Of a DNA stretch of 12,433 nucleotides, positions 5,914-12,433 are shown piece after piece. The translations under genes and the position numbers were made by a program. The notes beneath the pieces were generated by a model, which did not search any database, had not been told where the DNA came from, and was given only the letters and a program-made list of their open reading frames with translations. This DNA comes from Amphibacillus indicireducens (GTDB taxonomy: Bacteria > Bacillota > Bacilli > Bacillales > Amphibacillaceae), in NCBI RefSeq assembly GCF_039539605.1, contig NZ_BAABDL010000004.1:1-12433 (forward strand). Direction: 5' to 3'. Position 1 is the stretch's first letter. Each line of letters begins with the position of its first letter.

Positions 5914-7386
5914 ATGACAATTCACGAGGAATATCTACAGAAGATTGACAAAGTCATTGAACAAGGACCTTATAAAGATGATTGGGATTCACTTGCAGGT
6001 CGGATGATGCCAACTTGGATGCGTGAAGGAAAGTTGGGTATCTTCATTCATTGGGGACCATATTCAGTCCCTGGCTTTGGCAGTGAGTGGTATTCTCGCA
6101 ACATGTATATTGAAGGTTCACCTGAGTATGAACATCATATTCAAACATATGGACCACATAAAGATTTTGGTTATAAGGATTTTATTCCTTCATTTAAAGC
6201 AGAGCAATTTGACCCGCACGCTTGGGCAGATATTTTTGCGCAATCAGGTGCTCGATATGTTGTACCAGTCGCTGAGCATCATGACGGTTTTCAAATGTAC
6301 AAAAGCGATATATCCGAATGGAACGCAGCAGAAATGGGACCAAAACGTGATGTATTGGGAGAGCTAAAGAATGCTTTTGAGGAGAAGGGGCTGACATTAG
6401 GAGCATCTTCTCACCGAGTAGAGCATTGGTTCTTTATGGGGCATGGGAAAAAGTTTGATAGTGATGTAAAAGAACCATTAGAACGCGGCGATTTTTATTG
6501 GCCAGCTATGTCAGAATCAGACCATCACGACTTATTCAGCGAACCTATCCCAACCCAGGAATTTTTAGAAGATTGGCTTGTCCGTTGCTGTGAGATTGTT
6601 GATCGTTACCAACCTGAACAATTTTATTTTGACTGGTGGATTCAACATAGCTCAGTCAAACCATATTTGAAAAAGTTTGCAGCCTATTATTATAATCAAG
6701 CATTACAATGGGAAAAAGAAGTAACCATTTGCTATAAGCACGATGCCTTTCCATTCGGCACAGCAACAGTTGATATTGAACGAGGTAAATTTGCTGAGGT
6801 TCAACCGTTTTTCTGGCAAACAGATACAGCAATTGCTCGTAACTCATGGTGTTGGACAGAAAACAATACCTTCAAATCTCCCGAAAGCCTTGTTCGTGAA
6901 CTAGTTGATATTGTTAGTAAAAATGGGGTCATGTTATTAAACGTTGGTCCAAAACCTGATGGATCGATATCTGCTGAAGATCAATCTGTTCTAAAAGGCA
7001 TCGGTGATTGGCTCGCTGTCAATGGTGAGGCAATTTATCAAACGTCAGTTTGGAGACAGGCAAGTGAAGGTCCAGCCGAAATACCTGAGGGACAGTTTAC
7101 CGATGGAACAGATGTCAATTATACGGCTGAGGATTTCAGCTTTACTTGCCGCGGGAAGCATTTATATGCAATAAATATGAATTGGCCTGAAAATGGTGAA
7201 GTGACGATTCGCTCACTTGCTAATCAAGTCGCATCACATTTACCTGTCTTCCACGGGATTATTGAGGATGTTGAAATCATTGGTTATGAAGAGGTAGAAT
7301 GGTCGCGCGATGAGCAGGGTTTACATGTGAGAAAAACGGGCATTGAAACGAAGATGCCGATCGTAATTAAAATAACCTTGGATTAA
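5914..7386 (+). CDS. GH29 alpha-L-fucosidase, cytoplasmic
   Basis: A 490-residue glycoside hydrolase removing alpha-linked L-fucose with retention of configuration. Family GH29 marks in order: WMREGKLGIFIHWGPYSVP (His46-Trp47), SEWYSRNMY, ARYVVPVAEHHDGFQMY (His122-His123), the nucleophile strand QFYFDWW with Asp240, and SKNGVMLLNVGPKPDGSI, followed by a beta-sandwich-like C-terminal region from about residue 375. No signal peptide or anchor is visible, so it should act inside the cell on imported fucosides. The ATG follows GGGGAGGAAGG closely. It stands alone on this strand, divergent from an AraC regulator, with no transporter or fucose-catabolic gene in the window. Substrate linkage cannot be predicted; related intracellular enzymes act on small oligosaccharides. 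Confidence 0.93.
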   Translation: MTIHEEYLQKIDKVIEQGPYKDDWDSLAGRMMPTWMREGKLGIFIHWGPYSVPGFGSEWYSRNMYIEGSPEYEHHIQTYGPHKDFGYKDFIPSFKAEQFDPHAWADIFAQSGARYVVPVAEHHDGFQMYKSDISEWNAAEMGPKRDVLGELKNAFEEKGLTLGASSHRVEHWFFMGHGKKFDSDVKEPLERGDFYWPAMSESDHHDLFSEPIPTQEFLEDWLVRCCEIVDRYQPEQFYFDWWIQHSSVKPYLKKFAAYYYNQALQWEKEVTICYKHDAFPFGTATVDIERGKFAEVQPFFWQTDTAIARNSWCWTENNTFKSPESLVRELVDIVSKNGVMLLNVGPKPDGSISAEDQSVLKGIGDWLAVNGEAIYQTSVWRQASEGPAEIPEGQFTDGTDVNYTAEDFSFTCRGKHLYAINMNWPENGEVTIRSLANQVASHLPVFHGIIEDVEIIGYEEVEWSRDEQGLHVRKTGIETKMPIVIKITLD

Positions 7387-7432
7387 GATAATGCACTTTC
7401 TGAACAAATAAAGATTCAACAATATAAGTATT

Positions 7433-7467
7433 AAATAACCCCCATCGAAAATAGATCGGGGTTATTT
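7433..7467. terminator. Bidirectional terminator after the fucosidase gene
   Basis: Stem AAATAACCCC with GGGGTTATTT plus an inner ATC/GAT separated by one C.C mismatch. It lies between convergent genes; the stop codon of the leftward gene (7462-7464) is in its right arm. Confidence 0.8.
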
Positions 7468-8100
7468 GATGCTAGCTTTTACAAAATAGCTTAAAGTGAT
7501 GCAACCTGTTAGAGAATATATTACTGATAAAAATAGGTCAGGAGTAAACTTGAGAACAAAGAATAGAATACAAAATAGCCCTATGATAAAAAATGAAGGG
7601 ATTTGATTTTTAAAATTGAGCCAACCCACTCTTATGTCCTCCACTTCATTTCGCTTCAATCCACTTGCATAGCCCTCAACAGGTTTATTATGAAAACTAA
7701 GCAATATATTCTCTGATCCTATAACAAATAAACAGTAAATAATCACCTGTCCAAAGCGATTAATATCAAACTCATCTCCTTGTAATAAAAGACTACTTAT
7801 CAAAACTAGTCCTATGATTAACGATACAAAGAAAATGACAAATAAATTTTTACTAATAACATAATCGATAATATTATTTTGCGTTAATTTAAATTGATCA
7901 TTGTGATAGTACTCCTCGTCAACTGTAATGAAACGAAACATCGATGAACATAAGATCATAAAACCTAAGGCTAACAACCATATCCAGTTAGGCATCTTTA
8001 TATTTGCTATGGTCAGCATAACGGTTAATCCAACAATTAGAGATAGTAATTCTATTTTGGGCCCTTTTAAAAATATTTTTAAGGTTTCTTTAAAATACAT
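7462..8100 (-). CDS. Unknown six-helix membrane protein
   Basis: Not recognised. The 212-residue protein has six predicted transmembrane segments at about 17-33, 37-57, 85-105, 116-134, 167-184 and 187-207. Between segments 2 and 3 is a polar stretch ending in KLTQNNIIDYVISKN, reminiscent of the loop before a membrane helix in permeases of small ABC-2-type exporters, but no ATPase gene is adjacent. The ATG at 8100 has GGAAGGA nine bases upstream; a TTG six codons earlier overlaps that site and is less likely. There are no close neighbours in the same unit: about 130 bases separate it from the next gene on the strand. Very AT-rich with many Ile and Phe codons. Confidence 0.75.
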   Translation of the reverse strand: MYFKETLKIFLKGPKIELLSLIVGLTVMLTIANIKMPNWIWLLALGFMILCSSMFRFITVDEEYYHNDQFKLTQNNIIDYVISKNLFVIFFVSLIIGLVLISSLLLQGDEFDINRFGQVIIYCLFVIGSENILLSFHNKPVEGYASGLKRNEVEDIRVGWLNFKNQIPSFFIIGLFCILFFVLKFTPDLFLSVIYSLTGCITLSYFVKASIK

Positions 8101-8227
8101 TCCTGGACATCCTTCCAATTAAAACGATTACTCAATATGAAAATCATGGTAGAAGCGCTGTTAAAAAACAAATATTTTATTCTGGGATTCTACAAACCTT
8201 GTCATTATTATGTTATTAATTATGCCC

Positions 8228-8644
8228 TTAAAAATTATTATACGCTTCACAGTCTGCTTGCCAAATCCCCATACTTTCTTTAATCTCATCACATAATACT
8301 CTATAACTATCTTGATCAACATGTCCATGCTCGTGCATTGACTTATAAAACTTTTTAATGCTTGCTGCAGTTGATTTAATTGTGCCAGGTGTTGACCACA
8401 TGCATTTGCGAATGAAAAAGTCACCAAGAAACAGATCAATTTTATAGCCACACCCTTCTTGCATTTCCGAAGGCTCCATTCGTAAAAGATACTCATTAAT
8501 ATAGAAATCTGCATTAAATAAATGATCTTTTATTGTCTTTGGTTTTAAACTCGCTTCTTTTAAATCATTTTCAAATATGCCAAGGTATTTATCATTTGCT
8601 TCTCGTTGCTTTTCACATAATTTCTCGTATTCATCGTAATCCAT
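8228..8644 (-). CDS. Small protein resembling a stand-alone tyrosine-recombinase core-binding (SAM-like) domain
   Basis: A 138-residue, helix-rich, acidic protein without membrane segments. Residues 30-105 read like the N-terminal DNA-binding domain of phage-type integrases: LKPKTIKDHLFNADFYIN and, later, TPGTIKSTAASIKKFYKSM. No catalytic domain with the Arg-His-Arg-Tyr residues follows, in any frame. The middle holds a conserved-looking GYKIDLFLGDFFIRKCMW block. The ATG at 8644 follows GGAG at nine bases, and a good promoter lies upstream. Such short proteins are sometimes annotated simply as recombinase; an activity as a recombinase alone is not possible. It could be an adaptor, a DNA-binding protein, or a remnant. 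The function is not known. Confidence 0.7.
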   Translation of the reverse strand: MDYDEYEKLCEKQREANDKYLGIFENDLKEASLKPKTIKDHLFNADFYINEYLLRMEPSEMQEGCGYKIDLFLGDFFIRKCMWSTPGTIKSTAASIKKFYKSMHEHGHVDQDSYRVLCDEIKESMGIWQADCEAYNNF

Positions 8645-8712
8645 AAAATCAGCTCCAGACTTTTTTAAAGTAATAAACTCAATACGGTCTTTTAATTTTA
8701 ATTTATAGTCAT

Positions 8713-8740
8713 ATTATACAACCAGAATTACCCATTGCAA
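8713..8740 (-). promoter_or_regulatory. Promoter of the 138-residue protein gene
   Basis: Minus strand TTGCAA (8735-8740), 16-base spacer, TATAAT (8713-8718), about 70 bases before the start codon. Confidence 0.55.
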
Positions 8741-8770
8741 ATACATTCACAAATTTATTTGAAAGAAGAT

Positions 8771-8817
8771 AACAAGACTCCATATCACTTGTTTTATCAG
8801 TGATACGAAGTCTTGTT
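8771..8817 (-). terminator. Long hairpin, likely transcript end of the AlbA_2 gene
   Basis: A 19-bp stem (8771-8789 with 8799-8817) around a 9-base loop. The two non-pairing positions on the plus strand become G.U pairs in minus-strand RNA, so the structure fits leftward transcription from 8902-10343. The following sequence is only moderately U-rich (TTATCTTCTTTC). Confidence 0.6.
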
Positions 8818-8901
8818 ATTAAAGGTTATTTTCGGTGAAAGATTCGATGCTAAAATGTGTTGATTTTCAGGATGAATGAACCTGTAAATCCACTGCCAAT
8901 A

Positions 8902-10343
8902 CTATAACTTAAAACGATACTTACCTTTGCCTTCACCAACTACATTAACAAGTATGTTTGCCTTTCTCATAGAAGCAATTATTTTGCCCGCATTTGAATA
9001 GGAAAAACTAAAGTATTTTGTAATGTCTCTCCTTCCAAATACTAAACTGTCCCCAGCAAATTCACGAAATGTAGTAATCCTATCTATCATGGTATTACTT
9101 AATCCAGCTTTTACACATTTACTACGAATTTCTTCAATAGCTACTTTTTCTTCCCCAATAGCCACTTTCTTTTTTTCTCTATTGGAACATTATAATTAAG
9201 ATTAAAGAGCGTTACCCAAAATGAGTTGTTATCTGAGTAAAAAACAGGCTCTAGATCTGCTTTGTAATTAACTTCTTTATAATAGTCTCCTTTAATCTTT
9301 TTAAATCCACTACCTCTTCGTTCCATATAATTCATCCGATTAAATATATCTGCTATAATTGGATTTCTTCTTCTTGATGGAATTCTGTCTGTATCAAGGT
9401 TTTGTACAATAGATCCATCGTACATTCCACCTGGCGAATATATTTCAAGACGATTATCGTAAATGTCAATATGCACTTCACTGCCCAAATCCAAATAATC
9501 ACGATGAATTAGTGCATTTACAATACACTCAAGAACTGCTCGTTCTGGATATTCTGGCATTTCTATTCTTCCGGAGGGTATTTTCCTCCATCTCTTTTTA
9601 GAGTTATTTTTTACGAATTCCTCACCACTTTGAAGTAAGTTTATCAGACTACCGCTATACTCCTTGTCGTCCATGGCTTCCATAATACCAGATGCCTTAT
9701 CAAGCCCATACCATCTTGTACAAAATAATCTAGAATGTCTTATGGGTGAGTCATCTGCTAATAAGGCCCCTGCATTAGTTAACATCCCATTTACATCTAC
9801 CAAACCAAAAGATTCAAAGTCGGATTCTTCTAAATCTTGTCCTGACCTTTTTCTATATACTGAGCGTAATTTTGTGAATGCAGACTGTTCATATTTGTAT
9901 TGTGAAGAAAGACTATCGAAAGTCTAGTTACTTCCACGAAGCACTAATTGTTTTAGATCTTGATTTCCTGCTGGAATACTTTGATTTCCAACTCTTACAT
10001 ATGCTATCCTGTTTCCATCAGCAATATAGTAATATGGTGTTTCAATTCCCGTTGGAACTCTTATAATAACAAATTCTTTCCCATCCTCTTCATGAATTTC
10101 CATAATTATTTGTGGTATTGGGTCTATCTTAGTTTTGATAATTTCGCTTATCTTTTCAGATACTTCTTTTGAATTTGTAATACCTAAGAGGTCTTCATTG
10201 TCATTTACACCAAATACTAGTGCACCACCCATACCATTTGCAAATGCACTTACACTTTTCAACCAACTTTTAGGTCTACGAACTTCTAATGTTTCCTTCT
10301 TATCATATTCAGTCGTTTCACCAATAAGTTCTGATATTTTCAA
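8902..10343 (-). pseudogene. AlbA_2 domain / RecG-like ATPase-type regulator (COG2865), with amber codon and frameshift
   Basis: Three pieces form one 480-residue protein. Residues 1-139 are the AlbA_2 (Schlafen-like) domain with SFANGMGGALVFGVND-type sequence (here AFANGMGGALVFGVNDN) and YVRVGNQS. A TAG at 9924-9926 interrupts, but the same frame continues with TFDSLSSQYKYE and on to 9803, so only one codon is changed. Residues about 265-350 hold the GHKL-like part: VNALIHRDY, YSPGG and RRGSGFKKI. A T7 run at 9170-9176 then breaks the frame; one extra base joins it to the C-terminal 80 residues, a winged-helix-like region (RRDITKYFSFSYSNAGKII). The total of 1443 bases is divisible by three. 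The start is TTG at 10343 after GAGGTGA. Family members are thought to be DNA-binding regulators or defence-related proteins; this copy's role is unknown. Confidence 0.85.
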
Positions 10344-10438
10344 AATTTCACCTCACTTTATCCAATACGTTATTTTATTAGATGTCCTCTTTTTAAATAA
10401 CAAATAAAAGTATGATGTTGGTATTTGTATTCAAAATA

Positions 10439-10467
10439 ATTGTATATCTTGCCAGTCACATTTACAA
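10439..10467 (-). promoter_or_regulatory. Candidate promoter of the AlbA_2 gene
   Basis: Minus strand TTGTAA (10462-10467), 17-base spacer, TACAAT (10439-10444). The start codon is about 95 bases downstream. Confidence 0.45.
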
Positions 10468-10510
10468 GTTATTATTAACAAATATTGTATCATTATACTT
10501 GTAGAGGTAC

Positions 10511-10529
10511 TAACCATATGATATGGTTA
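10511..10529. repeat. Perfect 19-bp palindrome between the membrane operon and the AlbA_2 gene
   Basis: TAACCATAT, a central G, then ATATGGTTA. It has no T-tract on either side, so it does not look like a terminator. It lies 5 bases past the end of the 76-residue gene and about 45 bases upstream of the AlbA_2 promoter, so an operator role is possible. Confidence 0.6.
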
Positions 10530-10533
10530 ATTC

Positions 10534-10764
10534 CTATTGAGATTTTGAATTGGTAAAATCTTTAAGTAAATATCTCTTCCAGTTCTTTAGTTTAGTTATA
10601 TCATGATTCATTGCGTAGATTCCAAATATCAATAAAGACAGCCCCAATCCTGTTCCAAAACCAGCTACAGAATCTGGAATATCTATAAAACGTTTTAAAA
10701 TTAATAATAAGCTATTAATTAATAAACCCAACAGCAAATACTTGTTCATTTTATTATTCGCCAT
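10534..10764 (-). CDS. Small membrane protein, third gene of the Xre operon
   Basis: A 76-residue protein with two predicted helices, about residues 8-24 and 33-53 (the second Gly-rich, AGFGTGLGLSLLIFGIYAM), and a basic, Lys-rich C-terminal tail. No motif identifies a function. The ATG at 10764 follows AAAGGGG at nine bases, only 14 bases after the preceding stop codon, so it is co-transcribed with the 146-residue gene and the Xre regulator. Such small hydrophobic proteins are common partners of short Xre regulators in Firmicutes, with roles mostly unknown. Confidence 0.8.
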   Translation of the reverse strand: MANNKMNKYLLLGLLINSLLLILKRFIDIPDSVAGFGTGLGLSLLIFGIYAMNHDITKLKNWKRYLLKDFTNSKSQ

Positions 10765-10778
10765 TTAAAATTACCCCT

Positions 10779-11219
10779 TTATAATTTTTTATGATAATAA
10801 ACTTTAAAAAGCACTTTAACTAACGCAACGTAGAGAGTTGCTGCTAGTAATGTGAAAAAAATTGTCTCGTTAAAAAATCCAGCTATAATTGTAGCAATTG
10901 CAAATCCAAATATACATATATTAATTCCAATTCCACCAGTTTTTCGCATAATCATAATTGTGCGTTCATCATTTTCCTTAATATATAACTTCTTGAGTTT
11001 CTTCTCGCTTTTAAGCGCTTTAAAATTTTTAAATATATTTAAGACTATTAAAATACTAAAACTCATAAGAACACCTCCATAAAAATCGATGATGTCACTT
11101 AAGGAATTTGATAATTTACTTTGATTATAAAGTAAAATTAAATAAATCGTAATCACGACAACAAATAATGTTGTTAATAAGAACATTCTATTACGAACTT
11201 TTACTCTAAATTCATCCAT
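10779..11219 (-). CDS. Four-helix membrane protein of DUF2178-like type
   Basis: A 146-residue protein with predicted helices at about 12-31, 47-64, 96-116 and 118-138. The loop between helices 2 and 3 carries LYIKENDERTIMIMRKTG; the Asp-Glu-Arg core is typical of small Firmicutes and archaeal membrane proteins of the DUF2178 kind, which have no known activity. The start is the ATG at 11219, one base after the Xre stop codon (11221-11223), with GGAGGAG inside the regulator gene, so the two are translationally linked. A longer frame to 11285 would overlap the regulator extensively and is rejected. Confidence 0.8.
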   Translation of the reverse strand: MDEFRVKVRNRMFLLTTLFVVVITIYLILLYNQSKLSNSLSDIIDFYGGVLMSFSILIVLNIFKNFKALKSEKKLKKLYIKENDERTIMIMRKTGGIGINICIFGFAIATIIAGFFNETIFFTLLAATLYVALVKVLFKVYYHKKL

Positions 11220-11220
11220 T

Positions 11221-11427
11221 CTAAATCTCCTCCACTTCTGAAAAATCAAATATTTCTTCAATAGCCATATTGAAATATCTTGCAATTTTATATGCTAAAA
11301 CCAAAGATGCTGTATACTTTTCCCTTTCAATAGAAGTGATTGTCTGACGAGTCACACCTACAGCTAATGCAAGCTCTTCTTGAGTGATTTTATGTTTATT
11401 TCTTAATTCACGTATTTTTGTCTTCAA
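11221..11427 (-). CDS. Short Xre/Cro-type helix-turn-helix regulator
   Basis: A 68-residue regulator almost wholly made of one HTH_3 domain: IRELRNKHKITQEELALAVG followed by the recognition helix VTRQTITSIEREKY and a closing LAYKIARYFNMAIEEIF. It starts at TTG (11427) seven bases after AGGGGAG. It is the first gene of a three-gene operon whose promoter is overlapped by TATAGT-type repeats, pointing to self-regulation. The resemblance is to the short YvaO/YvnA-like regulators that control small membrane proteins next to them. The inducing signal is unknown. Confidence 0.92.
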   Translation of the reverse strand: MKTKIRELRNKHKITQEELALAVGVTRQTITSIEREKYTASLVLAYKIARYFNMAIEEIFDFSEVEEI

Positions 11428-11445
11428 ACGCTACACTCCCCTTTG

Positions 11446-11505
11446 TATAGTTAACTTTACATATTAAGTATAGTCTACTTTGCATTCGATGTCAATCTGA
11501 CTATA
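11446..11505 (-). promoter_or_regulatory. Near-consensus promoter of the Xre operon with putative operators
   Basis: Minus strand TTGACA (11490-11495), 17-base spacer, TATACT (11467-11472). Repeats of TATAGT/ACTATA lie at 11446-11451 (after the start point), 11469-11474 (in the -10) and, inverted, 11500-11505 (just before the -35). This is the layout expected for repression by the downstream Xre protein. Confidence 0.75.
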
Positions 11506-11555
11506 CATTAATGGGTGAATTTCAATAATAAAATAAAAAACCATTTAAATCACAG

Positions 11556-11587
11556 GTTGTATTGATTGTAGTAACAGACAATACAAC
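11556..11587. repeat. Hairpin in the gap between the sigma factor and the Xre promoter
   Basis: GTTGTATTG (11556-11564) and CAATACAAC (11579-11587) form a perfect 9-bp stem, with three further TGT/ACA pairs inside. No T-run adjoins it; a T6 tract on the minus strand is 11 bases farther on. It sits upstream of the sigma-factor stop in plus orientation, so it lies beyond the end of neither gene in the usual terminator position. Function unclear. Confidence 0.5.
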
Positions 11588-11616
11588 AAGTATCCAGATG
11601 GCTAATTTTTATATAA

Positions 11617-12107
11617 TTATAGACCTACAGTTTCCAACTCAGCTTTTAGCAACTTACGCGCCCGATGTAATCGTGTTTTGACCGCTGAAAGGGAAATATT
11701 TAATTGATCAGCAATCTCTTGATCTTTTCCACCCGTTAAGATCTTTACTTTTAGCACGGCTTGCACACTCTGTGACAATGTTTCAATTTTTCAACACAGT
11801 TTTTAGGACAGCGAAGGATCTGACCAGTTTCTGCACCTTCTTCAACTGATACAGTTTTATATCTTGTATGCTTGCGATAATAATCAATCGCGGTTCGAAT
11901 CACGATTGTTCGTAGCCAAGCGCGGCATTTCGACTTTTCAATTAGATGACCGTAATTATTGTATGCTTTAATATACGCTTCTTGGACAACATCTTCCGCA
12001 CTATAATGATTGTTAACGATCCGCTTCGCTACATAATACATTTCATTGTAATGCTCGTGGTAATAGTCAGTAAAGTCCACATTTATGTCTTCGATTGTCT
12101 CATGCAT
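11617..12107 (-). pseudogene. ECF-type RNA polymerase sigma factor with one-base frameshift
   Basis: A sigma-70 family factor of 163 residues when one base is restored. Region 2 is intact: FTDYYHEHYNEMYYVAKRIV, then SAEDVVQEAYIKAYNNY and KSKCRAWLRTIVIRTAIDYYRK. The frame then runs out of phase at the T5 run 11787-11791 and stops early near 11751. With one extra A in the coding strand it continues as VEKIETLSQSVQAVLK, then region 4 with DQEIADQLNISLSAVKTRLHRARK, the -35-binding helix-turn-helix, ending at TAA 11617-11619. The start is ATG 12107 (a TTG one codon earlier is possible) behind AGGAG. No anti-sigma gene follows on this strand. The preceding gene encodes a kinase fragment. Confidence 0.88.
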
Positions 12108-12133
12108 CAATGCGCACTCCTATCTTCAGTTAT

Positions 12134-12433
12134 TTAGTTACTCTTAGGTTTATCAATATTTTCAGCACTAGGTAAATAGATCATTGACTTAAACAAATCG
12201 CCATCAATATTAATTTCAAACTGACCTTTTTGATTTTCAATTAGACTTTTGGTGATCGATAGCCCTAGCCCACTTCCTTGACTAGACCTTGATTCATCAC
12301 CGCGTTTAAAACGCTCCATCAGTTCATCTTCAGTGATATTCAACTCATAGTTAGATATATTTTTAAACCTGCATTATTCATAACTTGATTTTTTATAGGT
12401 GATTTGCCCATTAAATTGCCAAAAGTGAATGCC
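12134..12433 (-). CDS. C-terminal end of a sensor histidine kinase, partial at window edge, probable frameshift
   Basis: The last 70-80 residues of a HATPase_c domain: KNISNYELNITEDELMERF (between the G1 and F boxes), KRGDESRSSQ, and the G2 box GSGLGLSITKSL, then a strand pair ending FEINIDGDLFKSMIYLP. A TTG at 12343 is only an internal codon. Upstream the same frame meets TAA at 12374-12376, while another frame is open to the window edge and joins at the T5 run 12360-12364 if one A is added (GL-K-NISNYEL). The open part beyond that run is less clearly kinase-like. The gene ends 26 bases before the sigma factor start, so the two may share a transcript. The cognate response regulator and sensor domain lie outside the window. 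Confidence 0.75.

Noticed and set aside
8161..8514. 117-codon frame overlapping the 138-residue protein gene
   Set aside because: It has no ribosome site or family resemblance, while the overlapping frame has a promoter, ribosome site and domain-like sequence.
8902..9803. Independent small genes at 8902-9165 and 9141-9803
   Set aside because: Their starts are internal GTG/TTG codons lacking ribosome sites, and their sequence continues the AlbA_2 protein in family order.
9664..10407. Several plus-strand frames opposite the AlbA_2 gene
   Set aside because: They are short antisense readings with low-complexity composition and no start signals.
1..12433. CRISPR arrays, tRNA or rRNA genes
   Set aside because: No regularly spaced direct repeats, no cloverleaf ending in CCA and no rRNA-like segments were seen on either strand.

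Overview
The window reads as low-GC, AT-rich Gram-positive DNA of the Firmicutes (Bacillaceae-like). The reasons are strong AGGAGG-type ribosome sites, frequent TTG starts, a YwbE homologue, a Hol_Tox-type (TxpA/BsrG-like) type I toxin, a Cys-type glutathione peroxidase and a short Xre regulator with small membrane partners. Genus-level assignment is not possible from sequence reading alone.

Layout, left to right. (1) 1-70: the right end of an IS200/IS605-family element, with the last codons of a probable tnpB and a terminal hairpin. It abuts an aspartate dehydrogenase gene (nadX) that has lost its N-terminal Rossmann glycine motif. (2) 827-1192: a type I toxin-antitoxin locus. A 28-residue hydrophobic peptide is encoded on the minus strand, and a convergent RNA gene on the plus strand overlaps its 3' end. 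(3) 1214-1916: ywbE followed by a glutathione peroxidase gene, minus strand. (4) 2087-3642: a SulP/SLC26 anion transporter broken by a one-base frameshift. (5) 3702-4817: a nicotinamidase-yfcE-type phosphodiesterase operon, minus strand. (6) 4885-7386: an AraC regulator divergent from an intracellular GH29 alpha-L-fucosidase. (7) 7462-8644: an unknown six-TM protein and a small protein resembling a lone tyrosine-recombinase core-binding domain. (8) 8902-10343: an AlbA_2/ATPase-like regulator gene with one amber codon and one frameshift. (9) 10534-11495: a three-gene operon of a Xre-type regulator and two small membrane proteins, behind a near-consensus promoter. (10) 11617-12433: a frameshifted ECF sigma factor and the C-terminal end of a histidine kinase.

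The most notable global pattern is that three genes (sulP, the AlbA_2 gene, the ECF sigma factor), and probably the kinase as a fourth, are each restored to one frame by adding a single A to an A5-A7 run. That points to systematic homopolymer undercalling in the assembly, or less likely to widespread gene decay. The amber codon and the IS-linked truncation are not of this kind. Functionally, nadX and the nicotinamidase both concern NAD supply, and the AraC/fucosidase pair forms a small sugar-use module. The toxin locus is the best defined RNA-based system, with a 13-bp inverted repeat predicted to pair the two ends of the toxin mRNA.
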